DNA of 64,000 bases, taken from Armatimonadota bacterium (lineage in GTDB: Bacteria; Armatimonadota; HRBIN16). This document shows positions 1 to 8,684 of this stretch, one piece after another (the first letter of the stretch is position 1; each line of letters starts with the position of its first letter). The DNA lies in the NCBI GenBank assembly GCA_026003175.1, contig BPGT01000002.1, forward strand, positions 992,001-1,056,000. The letters run 5' to 3'. The position numbers and the translations under genes are program-made. Under the pieces are notes generated by a model. That model saw only the letters and a list, made by a program, of their open reading frames with translations, did no database searches and was not told the origin of the DNA.

Positions 1-21
1 GTGCTGAGCTTGGCTCAGCAC
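1..21. terminator. Stem-loop at window edge
   Basis: GTGCTGAGC and GCTCAGCAC form a perfect 9-bp stem with a TTG loop. No T-run follows, so it may be a terminator of a gene off the left edge or simply a palindrome between genes. Confidence 0.4.
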
Positions 22-58
22 CCTACAAAACGAATATGCCATACTGCGGAGGGGCAAC

Positions 59-334
59 ATGTTCCATTTAACCTACTCGGTTGCTATCCTTCTTATCATC
101 GGTGCAATATTCAGGCTGATATTCAAGCAACGTGTCCTTGACGGACGCATGAGGTTCGGTCTGATCGGGCTTACCGTCTGTGTGCTATGGGATATGCAAA
201 AGCTCGCTGAGAAAATCGCGCCGAAGCTATCCTTGTGGTTAGGGTTACTGGCGCTGTTAGGTACGGCAGCACTCTTTTATCCCGGGATCCGTTGGCTAAC
301 CAATAGCGGAGCGGAACAAAAGCTCCAGAAGTAG
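59..334 (+). CDS. Small three-helix membrane protein, candidate RHS immunity protein
   Basis: 91 residues starting at an ATG with a good GGAGG ribosome-binding site 6 bases upstream. Three hydrophobic segments are visible: about residues 4-22, 32-46 and 57-75. I do not recognise the family. It lies just upstream of a string of RHS-tip fragments in which small membrane proteins recur (612-779, 2786-3178), so an immunity role against a membrane-acting RHS tail is a reasonable guess from context only. It could equally be an unrelated membrane protein. Confidence 0.5.
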   Translation: MFHLTYSVAILLIIGAIFRLIFKQRVLDGRMRFGLIGLTVCVLWDMQKLAEKIAPKLSLWLGLLALLGTAALFYPGIRWLTNSGAEQKLQK

Positions 335-351
335 GCGGTACCTGGTTTGGC

Positions 352-594
352 ATGGGAATAGGTGGCGCCGTGGGATTGGCGGTGGGTGATGCGATTTGGG
401 AAGGAGGAGAGCAGGTTTGCAACACAGTAAGAGATGCATGGAACTGGCTTGTAGGAAAGCTGAGCAAACTACGTGAGTATAATGCCATGTTTGAGGAACT
501 GGGGGTTGTAGTGCCGCTCTTGCGAATAGGAGAAAGCATGCGATGGCAACGCCTGGCAAGGGTGGAAAAAATCGCCGATTCTGGAAGGCAATAG
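352..594 (+). CDS. Hypothetical protein, possible remnant of an RHS tail
   Basis: 80 residues if translated from the ATG at 352. The reading frame is open back to 307, right behind a stop at 304-306, and no convincing ribosome-binding site precedes the ATG. The N-terminal part is rich in Gly, Ala and Val (GIGGAVGLAVGDAIWEGG), a type of stretch often seen where RHS proteins pass from core to toxin tail. It may therefore be a leftover tail rather than an expressed gene. No family was recognised. Confidence 0.3.
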   Translation: MGIGGAVGLAVGDAIWEGGEQVCNTVRDAWNWLVGKLSKLREYNAMFEELGVVVPLLRIGESMRWQRLARVEKIADSGRQ

Positions 595-611
595 TCGAAT
601 GAGTAGGAGGG

Positions 612-779
612 ATGGTAAGCATCATCATTGCGATCTTCCTCTATTATAGCAAAGTCACCTCCTCCTACCATAACCCGTTTTTCAACGGCCCAGTTGGTAT
701 GCTCATCTTGCTTGGCATACCAACGATGTGGTACTGGTGCTGGGGACGGGGTAAGTGGCACATCAGAGATATCGAGTAG
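612..779 (+). CDS. Very small membrane protein (55 aa)
   Basis: The frame opens at 603 after a stop at 600-602. The first ATG is at 612 and the frame closes with TAG at 777-779. The product begins MVSIIIAIFLYY and has a second hydrophobic stretch ending in WYWCWGRGKW, so it would be a two-helix membrane peptide. A GGAGG lies almost against the ATG, which is too close to be ideal, so the start is uncertain. It sits immediately before an RHS-core remnant, as other small membrane genes here do. Function unknown. Confidence 0.35.
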   Translation: MVSIIIAIFLYYSKVTSSYHNPFFNGPVGMLILLGIPTMWYWCWGRGKWHIRDIE

Positions 780-857
780 TTGACATCAGTGTGATGTTTT
801 CACCATCTCGCCGCCCGTGCGGTGGAGGGTTAACAATGCGCTCTGCTGTCCACCGGT

Positions 858-1376
858 GCACACCATCACGACGACGGCGACATGGGCTTGCTGTGTATCG
901 GGGCGAGGTGGTATGATCCTGCTGTCGGTCGGTGGACGAGCGCGGACAAGTAGCTGGGCAACATCTACCACCCGCTGTCGTTGAACCGGTACCTGTATTG
1001 TGAGGATGACCCAGTTAACGCGGTGGATCCGAGTGGATATCTGCCAACTTGGGAAGACGTCAAGCGTTGGGGGCGAGGTGTTGGAGAGTGGATGAAAGAG
1101 CATGGGCAAACCATACTCAAGGGAGCGGGGACAGTGCTAGGCGTGGTAACCGGCATCAAAATTGCAGAGGAAGTGTACATCGTATATGTCGACTGGGACT
1201 GTTCCAACCGGATGAGGGATATGCTCAGGAAGTGGAAACCAAGGGAACCAGAAAGTGTCGACTGGGATCTCATCAATCGGCTTCGCAACCAGCACATTCG
1301 GGATGGCATGCGGGATATCGGCAATCTTGTAGGGGATGTAGCCAAACAGGTCTATAGGGTTCGCCCGGCGCAATAA
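858..1376 (+). pseudogene. Displaced RHS tip 1: core end interrupted by a stop, plus unique tail
   Basis: The frame reads HHHDDGDMGLLCIGARWYDP, then VGRWTSADK, a TAG stop at 951-953, and resumes in the same frame with NRYLYCEDDPVNAVDPSGY. Those are the conserved end-of-core motifs of RHS/YD-repeat proteins (GARxYDPxxGRF and NxxxxxDPSG). About 110 unrelated residues with one hydrophobic segment follow, ending at 1374-1376. The upstream RHS barrel is missing, the core is cut by a stop, and the piece after the stop has only a TTG at 981 with no ribosome-binding site. I read it as a silent, decayed C-terminal cassette. The tail family is unknown. Confidence 0.7.
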
Positions 1377-1393
1377 ACCAGTAAGGGGGTGTT

Positions 1394-1999
1394 ATGATGG
1401 GAAGGGCTCTTGCTGCTCACTTCAGCACGACCGCGTGCGGGAGAATACTCATGATGGTTAATCTCCTCTTTCTGGTAGGGCTAACATACTGGTTCTGGCG
1501 GTATGCGACGAATCACTATCTGTGCTTTGCGGCGGTCAGCGATGACTTCAGCACGGCGGAGTTGGTTCTGCGTCTGGGGGCTTCCCCCAATTACCGACTA
1601 CCTACTGGAGAAACACCTCTGACATTGGCGAGGCATCCCCTCATGATAAAGACTCTGTTAGCTGCTGGGGCGGATGTGAATGCGCGAGACGGCATAGGAC
1701 GCAGTGCGTTGTTTCTTGCGGTGGAGAGAGGGGACATGAGCGTAGTAAAGGTCTTGGTGGAGCATGGTGCAGATGTCAACCAGGCTACCGACAGTGGTGT
1801 AACTCCGCTGATGATCGCCAGCCGCGATGGCAGGTTGGACATAGTGCAGTTGCTGGTAGATCATGGAGCAGACCCCACGCTGCGTGACCGGCGAGGCTTC
1901 ACCGCCATTGACTTCGCAAGAGGTAGAGATAGAGCGGAGCACCGTGTGATAAAACAGCTTTTGCAGAAAGTGGTCGTCATTAGAAGAAGCGTTCCATAA
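1394..1999 (+). CDS. Membrane-anchored ankyrin-repeat protein, candidate immunity protein
   Basis: 201 residues, with AGGGGGT just upstream of tandem ATG codons at 1394/1397. Residues about 19-37 form one transmembrane helix. The rest is roughly four ankyrin repeats, with motifs such as LLAAGADVNARD, LVEHGADVNQAT, GVTPLMIASRDGRLDIVQLL and LVDHGADPTLRD. It follows RHS tip 1 by 17 bases and is followed by RHS tip 2 within a dozen bases. That is the usual place of an immunity gene, and ankyrin proteins are common there. The immunity role is inferred from position. Ankyrin folds also serve many other binding roles. Confidence 0.75.
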   Translation: MMGRALAAHFSTTACGRILMMVNLLFLVGLTYWFWRYATNHYLCFAAVSDDFSTAELVLRLGASPNYRLPTGETPLTLARHPLMIKTLLAAGADVNARDGIGRSALFLAVERGDMSVVKVLVEHGADVNQATDSGVTPLMIASRDGRLDIVQLLVDHGADPTLRDRRGFTAIDFARGRDRAEHRVIKQLLQKVVVIRRSVP

Positions 2000-2003
2000 A
2001 TAA

Positions 2004-2720
2004 CATCGAAGACAAGCCAACTTCTATTTCCTGCACGATAGTGGTACAATCTTGCTGGAGTTGCAGGCGCGTAACGGCGAGGTGATGCTTGCAGACGGCT
2101 TGGGCACGCCCCGCGCGACGGTGGATAGCACCCAAGCGGTGACCAGCACGTTGACAACCGAAGCCTTCGGCACCCCGGTGGCTCAGTGGGGCAACAGTGC
2201 CAACCCCTATCGCTTCGCTGGGGCATGGGGCTACCGCGACGATGGCGATGCAGGCTTGCTGCACGTCGGGGCACGCTACTATGACCCGCAGGTAGGTAGA
2301 TTTATCTCGCGGGATGCGGTGCTTTCGGAGCACCCGTATCTGTGCTGCGAGCATGAGCCGGTTAACAGGGTAGATCCGAGTGGGCGAGTTTATGTTGACA
2401 TCAATCTATCTATCAACATAGGTATCTTCCAAATTGGTATTGGACTCCAGTTCGGAAACACCGGCCCGGGCAAGCCATTCGGATGGCATTTCTATGTAGG
2501 TGGCGGCATAGGTATTGGCACGCCAATTACTGGAAGTTTCAACAGCTCATGGGATTATATCACACCGGGACCGTATATAGGGGGTGGAGGATACATGCCT
2601 ATACCGTTCCTGCCAATTGGACCGGGAGGACAAGTCGGCTGGTCACCTAGAGGGGGATGGTTTAGAGAAGGCGGCATCGGCACGCCGGGTCTGAGCGGTT
2701 CCATTGGATGGGTTTTCTGA
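2004..2720 (+). CDS. Displaced RHS tip 2: orphan core end with Gly-rich tail
   Basis: The frame is open from 2004, right after the ankyrin gene. It reads ANFYFLHDSG, DGLGTPRATVDS, YRDDGDAGLLHVGARYYDP, QVGRFISRDA and NRVDPSGR, which is the classic end of an RHS core, followed by about 110 residues of unique Gly-rich, beta-looking tail ending in SGSIGWVF. The usual 1000-residue RHS body is absent. A TTG at 2052 is the first usable start and lacks a clear ribosome-binding site. It is probably a silent C-terminal cassette that could swap onto a full-length RHS gene by recombination in the core. Confidence 0.7.
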   Translation, partial: HRRQANFYFLHDSGTILLELQARNGEVMLADGLGTPRATVDSTQAVTSTLTTEAFGTPVAQWGNSANPYRFAGAWGYRDDGDAGLLHVGARYYDPQVGRFISRDAVLSEHPYLCCEHEPVNRVDPSGRVYVDINLSINIGIFQIGIGLQFGNTGPGKPFGWHFYVGGGIGIGTPITGSFNSSWDYITPGPYIGGGGYMPIPFLPIGPGGQVGWSPRGGWFREGGIGTPGLSGSIGWVF

Positions 2721-2785
2721 GTGCCACCCTTTACCTTATACGTGGAGCGCGAGCAAGATGTCCGCGCCTAAGGGAGATACGGGGG

Positions 2786-3178
2786 ATGTGGGTAATTGGT
2801 ATACTATTTATCTTAGCAGGCATAGAGATGGTTCTCAGAGGGGAGCGAAGCCGTTTGGCACAACCAACTCTACAACTGTATCAGGAGAGTTACGAACGTT
2901 TCTTCGACTCGGATGTAATGCTTGACACGAGGTTTCTACTGTCTGTGTTATTGCCTTGGCTCTTCGTGAGGGCTGTTTTTAGTGGAAGGATCTCCGCTCC
3001 GGTGCAGGGCGTGATATGTCTGATGGGGTCTGTTGGCTCGATATATGTGTGGTATAAGACAAGACACCGCATCAGAAGTTACCAGCGTCGGTTCTACCAG
3101 GCACTATTTGCTGGGCGATGGACACGGTGGTGGGGAGTTGGGTGTATCTTGCTTGGTCTGCTATTTGTTCTGATATAG
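2786..3178 (+). CDS. Four-helix membrane protein, candidate immunity protein
   Basis: 131 residues from an ATG at 2786 that has AAGGGAG about 10 bases upstream. An upstream ATG at 2708 overlaps the RHS tail and is less likely. Hydrophobic segments begin MWVIGILFILAG, LLSVLLPWLFV, VICLMGSVGSIYVWY and, at the C-terminus, GVGCILLGLLFVLI. No family was recognised. It directly follows RHS tip 2, the place where its cognate immunity protein would be expected. A membrane immunity protein would suit a pore-forming or membrane-crossing tail, but this is inference. Confidence 0.55.
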   Translation: MWVIGILFILAGIEMVLRGERSRLAQPTLQLYQESYERFFDSDVMLDTRFLLSVLLPWLFVRAVFSGRISAPVQGVICLMGSVGSIYVWYKTRHRIRSYQRRFYQALFAGRWTRWWGVGCILLGLLFVLI

Positions 3179-3300
3179 TGCTCCCTCCAGCGAGGTTTTC
3201 CGTCTGTTTTTGCTAGAAGGGATACCGCGCATAACCAGATTTGCTACTTATACTTACCTTTATAATCAACCAAAGACTGGGTAATCCGGAGGCACACAGG

Positions 3301-3366
3301 ATTTACCGCGATGACGGCGATGCAGGCTTACCGCACGTTGGGGCACGCTACTACGACCCGCAGGTG
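3301..3366 (+). pseudogene. RHS core fragment 3
   Basis: These bases translate as YRDDGDAGLPHVGARYYDPQ and closely match the tip 2 core at about 2231-2297 in DNA. The similarity stops at the codons that would give VGRF, and no DPSG motif or tail follows. It is a short remnant of a third RHS copy, left by recombination or deletion. Confidence 0.65.
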
Positions 3367-3461
3367 AAGTTCTCGCCTCCTTCGCGACTACTACGGTGTC
3401 CTTGCGAGCGCGCAAGCGGTAAAGCAATCTCCCGCGCTCACGAAGACGATGGCTTCGCTAC
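3367..3461. repeat. Intergenic dispersed-repeat sequence
   Basis: Carries GAAGACGATGGCTTCGCTAC, which resembles the piece at 23264-23295 (GAATGGCTTCGCTATCGCTC) and is probably an interspersed noncoding repeat. No gene is seen. Confidence 0.3.
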
Positions 3462-5447
3462 TCAATGGAATATCTGCAGCGTGGGCACACCCCACACGAC
3501 GCCAATCAACGACCACAGCGCGCCCATCGTGTAATCGCCCAGCACCAGCCCCAGAAAGAAAGGTAACGTGCGCCGATACATGCGCAATCCGCCGTAGCGC
3601 AGCACGAAAAACTTCACCAGCCACGCGATGAAAAACGGTAGCCACAGCCACACCAGCCCCGGACCGATGCAGTAGCCTAACGGATGGAACGGAAAGCCCA
3701 CAAAGCGCGTGCGCATGGCGTACAGAAACAGCGTGAACAGACTGGCAGCGCCCACCACCCCCCAGCGGTTCACCTCCGCCTTGAAGCCTGAGTGGATCGC
3801 TCCCTCCAGCCAGCTGAAACTCTCCCACCCTGTCCACTGCGCGAACCCTGCACATTTCGCCAGAGCGCCCTCGCGATACAACACATGCAGGCACGCCCAC
3901 TGCCCCGCTACCGTCGCTAGCGCGAGCGAAAGCAGTATCGGCAACACCAGTTGGCGCAACGGGATGCCGTGTTCCTGCGCCAGCTTGAAACCCTCCATCT
4001 GACTAGGCATGATATGGCTGCGGTTCAATCGCCAAAACCAGTGACTGAGCGCGGCAGCTGCCATCGTGGGAGCAGTCATCAGCGTGGAGTCGAACAGGCG
4101 GAAGAGGCGAATCGGCTCGAGGTCCCACACGGTGTGCTGTCCACCCGCCTCTGCACGCACGCGCGTGATGCAGAGCGCCAGCAGGAAATAGGTTCCCACC
4201 ATCAGCAGCACCCACTGCAGGCTCATGCCTGCCAGCCACCAGAAGCCCGTGAAAGCCACCAGCCCCACTATCGCACCCACCAGTGCCACGCGATACGACA
4301 GCGGTTCGCCCGCGTCCAGCAAACGGTCACCACGCCACGCGGCAATCAAAATCTCTTTCAGGTAGCTCCTGCTGGCATAGAGGAGCAGCACTCCAAAGGT
4401 GACCCACGCCCCGATGCCCTGTTCACTCACGTAGGGGAAATCGGGGATGTTGCTGTAGCCCAGCTGGTAGCCAATCACCATCTGCGCCTTGATGAACAGG
4501 TAGAAAAACCAGCACGAGAACGAAACATCCAGCGGCACCAGATACGCCAGTCCGATGGCGAAGGGATAAAAGGTGCGCACGAACCAGCCCACCGCCGTCC
4601 AAGGGGGTTGGGTGAACTGGATAGGCACCGCGCGCGTTTGGAAGTGCGGCAGGCTGGGAAACCACTCATGCAAGCCGTTGAGCAGGTCTAACCCCGCCGC
4701 CGCCAGAAACCCCAGCCAGAGCGCACGGGTGCGTATCATCGCGCCGGGAGTGAACGGCTCGGTAAGCGCAAGGGGCAGGCGCACGATGGGAAAGGAGAGG
4801 CGCGTCTGGTCCATCCATGCGCGGCGGAAAAGGGTGTTCAGGCACAGCATCGTCCAGCCCGCGATAAGGATGAACAGGCTCCAGAACGCCAGCGGAGCCG
4901 CCCACATCCTCAGCACTTCCATGCGGTAGAGCGTACTGTTGCCCTGAAAAAAGCCCTCCAGCCACTCTTTATCCCACACAAGTAACCAGCGAGGCAGATG
5001 TGGAAACAGCGTATCCTCCCAGCGGTTTGTCGGCGTAGCAAACCACCGCGCCCATCCCATGAGAGAAATGAGGTTGATAATAAAGTCGTGCGTGGCCACC
5101 GTACACGACATCACCAGCATCAGGTAGATGACCACCAGCTCCGCCGGATTTAGCACCCAGCGTGGAGCCAGTCGGCGTAACAGGGCATTCAGAAGCACCA
5201 GCACAAACAGGTAGAACACCGGCGTCACAAACAGCGGGTTGAGCGTGAGGATAGCGTACCAGCGCAGCTCCGCCACAATCACCCAGTACACATTCGGGGG
5301 GATAAGCAGCACACCCAGCAGGAGTGCGCGAAGTGAAACGCCTGCCAGTGGCTGACCAGATGTATCCCTATCGGCAGAATCGGTGGGTGAGCAGACGATA
5401 ATCTCTGTGCTACTCCCCTGGCTCTTCATATCACACCACTTCGCCAT
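3462..5447 (-). CDS. Large polytopic membrane protein, DUF6785/DUF6784-like
   Basis: About 660 residues. The product has at least a dozen hydrophobic segments. The first is GVLLIPPNVYWVIVAELRW, followed by a segment containing NPAELVVIYLMLVMSC. This arrangement resembles the uncharacterised DUF6785/DUF6784 membrane proteins common in Armatimonadota and planctomycete-like bacteria. These have been compared with peptide transporters, but their function is unproven. Start candidates are the ATGs at 5447 (a GGGGAAGG about 16 bases upstream) and 5429. A longer frame to 5564 runs into the neighbour's promoter and is unlikely. The gene is divergent from the PhyH dioxygenase. Confidence 0.65.
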   Translation of the reverse strand: MAKWCDMKSQGSSTEIIVCSPTDSADRDTSGQPLAGVSLRALLLGVLLIPPNVYWVIVAELRWYAILTLNPLFVTPVFYLFVLVLLNALLRRLAPRWVLNPAELVVIYLMLVMSCTVATHDFIINLISLMGWARWFATPTNRWEDTLFPHLPRWLLVWDKEWLEGFFQGNSTLYRMEVLRMWAAPLAFWSLFILIAGWTMLCLNTLFRRAWMDQTRLSFPIVRLPLALTEPFTPGAMIRTRALWLGFLAAAGLDLLNGLHEWFPSLPHFQTRAVPIQFTQPPWTAVGWFVRTFYPFAIGLAYLVPLDVSFSCWFFYLFIKAQMVIGYQLGYSNIPDFPYVSEQGIGAWVTFGVLLLYASRSYLKEILIAAWRGDRLLDAGEPLSYRVALVGAIVGLVAFTGFWWLAGMSLQWVLLMVGTYFLLALCITRVRAEAGGQHTVWDLEPIRLFRLFDSTLMTAPTMAAAALSHWFWRLNRSHIMPSQMEGFKLAQEHGIPLRQLVLPILLSLALATVAGQWACLHVLYREGALAKCAGFAQWTGWESFSWLEGAIHSGFKAEVNRWGVVGAASLFTLFLYAMRTRFVGFPFHPLGYCIGPGLVWLWLPFFIAWLVKFFVLRYGGLRMYRRTLPFFLGLVLGDYTMGALWSLIGVVWGVPTLQIFH

Positions 5448-5526
5448 ACACGACGTAACTGCCTTCCCCGGTTGGGACAAGAGCTCTGCATGGGAGTGTG
5501 TTTTTTTCCGCCCCCCCTCTCCCCTC

Positions 5527-5555
5527 TTGACTGCAGGCAACAGCACGAGTATAAT
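5527..5555 (+). promoter_or_regulatory. Sigma-70-type promoter for PhyH gene
   Basis: TTGACT at 5527-5532 and TATAAT at 5550-5555 are separated by exactly 17 bases. The start codon lies about 30 bases beyond the predicted transcription start, with AGGAGG in between. This is the strongest-looking promoter in the window. Confidence 0.75.
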
Positions 5556-5592
5556 CAGGTTCAAACAAAGACTGTGCCCAGGAGGAAAACCG

Positions 5593-6447
5593 ATGTCGTC
5601 CTTGCTCCCGACGGAAGCAGATGTGCAGTTTTACCGGGAGAACGGTTACTGGATCGCGCCCAAGATTCTGTCCGATGAGGAGTTGGAACTGCTTCGCGAA
5701 CACCATGCGAAGGTCATTGCGGGCGAGTACAGCACACAACGTCCCCCGTGGAGCCGTAACATCGAACCCGGACAACCGTTAGACCACATCGTGAAAATAG
5801 ATAACAGTTACTGGGCGGACGCAGTAATCGCACGTTATATCCTTCATCCCCTGATTGGGCAAATGGCGGCTCGCCTGACTGGCGCGAAAGGAATCCGCCT
5901 CTGGCATGACCAGCTGCTCTACAAACCGCCAGACACCGGCGCACGGGGCAACGTCGGCTGGCACCAGGACTACGGCTACTGGCAATGCGCCGACCCACCC
6001 GAGCTGCTCACCGCCTGGCTGGCTCTGGACGACGTGACTGAAGAGAACGGTTGTATGCAGGTGGTGCCGGGTAGCCATCAGTGGGGCTTGCTGCCAGAGG
6101 GGAACTTTTTCGAGCAGGACCTGGAGACACTCCAGCGACGTATCGAGGAGGTTTCCGGTCACCCCTGGCGCACCGCGAAGTGCGAAATGCCTGCGGGGGC
6201 ACTGAGCTTTCACCATTGCCTGACCATTCACGGCAGCGGTCCTAACTTCAGCCAGCGCCCACGTCGCTCATGGGCGATTCACCTCATGCCTGATGGCACG
6301 CGCTATCGTGCTGGTACTCCCAGTGATCGCCACATGAACGTCTTCCTTCTGGGCGGCAAGGACGGCGACCCGTTCGCAGGACCATATTTCCCCTTGTTAT
6401 ACCGTGAGGGAGAGGAGGCGAACGCCTGGCAGGTGTCCAATGAATAA
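5593..6447 (+). CDS. Phytanoyl-CoA dioxygenase (PhyH) family Fe(II)/2-oxoglutarate oxygenase
   Basis: 284 residues, starting at an ATG with a strong AGGAGG about 8 bases upstream. The product fits the PhyH family. The iron-binding triad is visible as H124-x-D126 in GWHQDYGYW and H213 in LTIHGSGPN, and the following RPRRSW carries the arginine expected to bind 2-oxoglutarate. The fold region LTAWLALDDVTEENGCMQVVPGSH is diagnostic of the family. The substrate cannot be told; relatives hydroxylate lipids, secondary metabolites and small acids. A near-consensus promoter lies just upstream. The downstream beta-helix gene starts near or overlaps its stop, so the two are probably co-transcribed. Confidence 0.85.
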   Translation: MSSLLPTEADVQFYRENGYWIAPKILSDEELELLREHHAKVIAGEYSTQRPPWSRNIEPGQPLDHIVKIDNSYWADAVIARYILHPLIGQMAARLTGAKGIRLWHDQLLYKPPDTGARGNVGWHQDYGYWQCADPPELLTAWLALDDVTEENGCMQVVPGSHQWGLLPEGNFFEQDLETLQRRIEEVSGHPWRTAKCEMPAGALSFHHCLTIHGSGPNFSQRPRRSWAIHLMPDGTRYRAGTPSDRHMNVFLLGGKDGDPFAGPYFPLLYREGEEANAWQVSNE

Positions 6448-6490
6448 AAGGCATACCAACACTAACGCCACGAACAGGAGCATACGTCCG

Positions 6491-7795
6491 ATGGGTGACC
6501 CTGACCTTCTGCGCCGTAACTTGCTAAAAGGGGTTGGCTCGCTGGCAGCGTTTGCAGCGTTCTCCGAAGGTGTTGGCGCAAGCATGGCAACTGGTGGCAC
6601 ACAATCTTCGCAGCAACCAGGCGTGCTGAACGTGCGCGATTTTGGTGCAAAGGGTGACGGCAAAAGCGACGATACCTCTGCCTTCCAGAAGGCAATAGAC
6701 GCCGCGCACGAGATGGGAGGCAACATCGTCTGCATCCCGCGAGGTGACTACCTGATTGAAGGCACGCTGCAGGTGCGCGAGCATGTGGTGTTAGAGGGCG
6801 TTTTCCGAGGACCCACCTACGGCTCGCAAAACCGGGGCAGCACTCTGCTGGCAACAGCAGGAAAAGACCAGCTGGACGGAACGCCTTTCATCACCCTCAG
6901 GCAAAACGCCACCCTGCACGGCATCACTGTTCTTTACCCCGAACAGGTGCAGAAAGATCCACCCATCCCCTACCCGTGGACAATTCGTGGTATCGGCGAC
7001 AACTGTACGCTCGTAGATGTGCTGCTGGTGAACCCTTACCAAGGCATCGACTTCGGCACGTTTCCCGCTGGCAGGCACTTCGTCCGCAACGTGGGGATGC
7101 AGGCGCTGTATCGGGGCATATACATCGACCAGTGTTACGACATCGGCAGAGTGGAGAACCTGCACATCTGGCCCTTCTGGGAGGTGTGGCAAACCCCACT
7201 CAAGCAGTTCACCGAACGCGAAGGCATCGCCTTCATCATCGGGCGTACCGATTGGGAGTATATGAGCAACTGCTTCTGCATCGGCTACAAAATCGGCTTC
7301 CAGTTCGTCCGCACCAAAGCGGGTTCGCCGAACGTGGTACTGACCCAGTGCGGCTCGGACGTCGGACCCACCGCGGTGCGCGTAGAAAGTGTACAGGAAC
7401 ACGCGGGCGTCTCTTTCGTGAACGGACAGTTCATGGCGGGTATCGATATCGAGGAAACGAACGCGGGACCCGTGAAGTTCACCGCCTGCGGTTTCTGGGG
7501 CGTGGATACCACCGAAAGCCACGTCGTGCTGAAAGGTAAGGGGCACACCTTTTTCGAAGGATGCCACTTCAACGGCTGGGATCGCAAGAAAACGGGAGCA
7601 CCCTGCATCAACGCACAACGAGGCGGCTTGACCGTTATCGGCTGTGACTTCATGGACACGGGCAAGATGCATATCCGGTTAGGGGCGGATATCGACGCGG
7701 CGGTGATTATGGGCAACCGCATGCGCGGGCAAGAAGGTATCCTCAACGAGGCAGGAGAGAAGGCACAGATTGGGATGAATGTGGTGACACCGTAG
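6491..7795 (+). CDS. Tat-exported parallel beta-helix protein, pectate-lyase-3/GH28-like
   Basis: 434 residues from the ATG at 6491, which has AGGAG 10 bases upstream. An ATG at 6440 overlapping the previous stop is the alternative. The N-terminus has a twin-arginine signal, LLRRNLLKGVGSLAAFAAF, so it should be exported folded. Next comes VRDFGAKGDGKSDDTSAFQKAI and GGNIVCIPRGDYLI, the signature opening of the pectate-lyase superfamily and GH28-like beta helices. The rest is beta-rich with repeated turns, as expected for a right-handed helix. It probably binds or cleaves a polysaccharide. Catalytic residues cannot be assigned by eye. Confidence 0.8.
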   Translation: MGDPDLLRRNLLKGVGSLAAFAAFSEGVGASMATGGTQSSQQPGVLNVRDFGAKGDGKSDDTSAFQKAIDAAHEMGGNIVCIPRGDYLIEGTLQVREHVVLEGVFRGPTYGSQNRGSTLLATAGKDQLDGTPFITLRQNATLHGITVLYPEQVQKDPPIPYPWTIRGIGDNCTLVDVLLVNPYQGIDFGTFPAGRHFVRNVGMQALYRGIYIDQCYDIGRVENLHIWPFWEVWQTPLKQFTEREGIAFIIGRTDWEYMSNCFCIGYKIGFQFVRTKAGSPNVVLTQCGSDVGPTAVRVESVQEHAGVSFVNGQFMAGIDIEETNAGPVKFTACGFWGVDTTESHVVLKGKGHTFFEGCHFNGWDRKKTGAPCINAQRGGLTVIGCDFMDTGKMHIRLGADIDAAVIMGNRMRGQEGILNEAGEKAQIGMNVVTP

Positions 7796-7796
7796 C

Positions 7797-8537
7797 CTAT
7801 TCGGCTTTGACCACCTCATCCCAATCGTATACCCCGATGATGCGCTGACCGGGTTGCACAATCAGGAACTCGTCGTCCCACTCGCCGTGAATCAGCTTGC
7901 GCAACAATCGGCTGCTACCCTCCAGCACTACCAGCTCCTTGCCTTCGGCTTCGGCAAGGGCGCGACAACGTTCTAGCGCATCCAGATGCCGGGTTTCGGG
8001 CATGTCAATAAACACTACCCGGTTGCCTTCGGCGGCTTTGATGCTTCCGTAGAGCGTTTCAAAGATGTATCTGCCGTTCTCCTCGCCGTACCGGGCGATG
8101 TATTCCTCTAATGTGGCATACAGCCCGGTGCTGCTGCTCAGGCTGGATTCGCGCATATATGCCCCATCGCGTTCCATATAGCCTGCCGCGCTGAAGGGAG
8201 TGCTGGGGGCATCCGCAAAGTGTTCCTTGAACTTCTGCCGTGAACCGAGAAACAGCGTGCAGCAGTCATGCGCCCGTGGGATAACCAACCGCGTTTTGCG
8301 AGCACGCAGGTGCAGAGTGGAGTTTCCGCATAACCCGTAGCCCAGCAGAATCGCATCGTACTGGCGCGGTGAGGATTCTGCCTCGTCGATACGCGACTGG
8401 ATGAGCGCACGCAGGTTGTCGCTGTTGTCGTGTGCCCCCTTGGGAGTGAACTCCAGATCAATGGTGTGTGGGCTGTCCGCCACATACCGACACACCTCGC
8501 GAGTCAACACCTCACAGGCAATTAGCTTCAGCCTCAT
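7797..8537 (-). CDS. DUF1638 family protein
   Basis: 246 residues. The start MRLKLIACEVLTREVC has GAAGGGGGAAAGGG upstream and is preferred to longer frames. LIACEVLTRE, LLGYGLCGNSTLHL and PRAHDCCTLFLGSR fit DUF1638, a family of unknown function with conserved cysteines and often found near corrinoid or methyl-transfer proteins. No such neighbours are seen here. It is convergent with the beta-helix gene, with one base between the stop codons, and divergent from ftsK. Confidence 0.75.
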   Translation of the reverse strand: MRLKLIACEVLTREVCRYVADSPHTIDLEFTPKGAHDNSDNLRALIQSRIDEAESSPRQYDAILLGYGLCGNSTLHLRARKTRLVIPRAHDCCTLFLGSRQKFKEHFADAPSTPFSAAGYMERDGAYMRESSLSSSTGLYATLEEYIARYGEENGRYIFETLYGSIKAAEGNRVVFIDMPETRHLDALERCRALAEAEGKELVVLEGSSRLLRKLIHGEWDDEFLIVQPGQRIIGVYDWDEVVKAE

Positions 8538-8630
8538 CCCTTTCCCCCTTCGCCAGACCGCTGTCTTTACGCAAATTGTATCCCCTTTCGGTTTGCATGT
8601 CAAAGGGTGCAGGGAAAACACACATATCGG

Positions 8631-8636
8631 TATAAT
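8631..8636 (+). promoter_or_regulatory. Possible -10 box for ftsK
   Basis: A perfect TATAAT lies 49 bases before the ftsK ATG. No good -35 box is present at 16-18 bases upstream, so the call rests on the -10 alone. Confidence 0.35.
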
Positions 8637-8684
8637 AACGGTAATAGTAACCTGACTTTTGTTGTGCGAGGGAGGCGCTGTGCA

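Noticed and set aside
171-761. 196-codon minus-strand frame in the RHS region
   Set aside because: Opposite several plus-strand genes, with no motif or ribosome-binding site.
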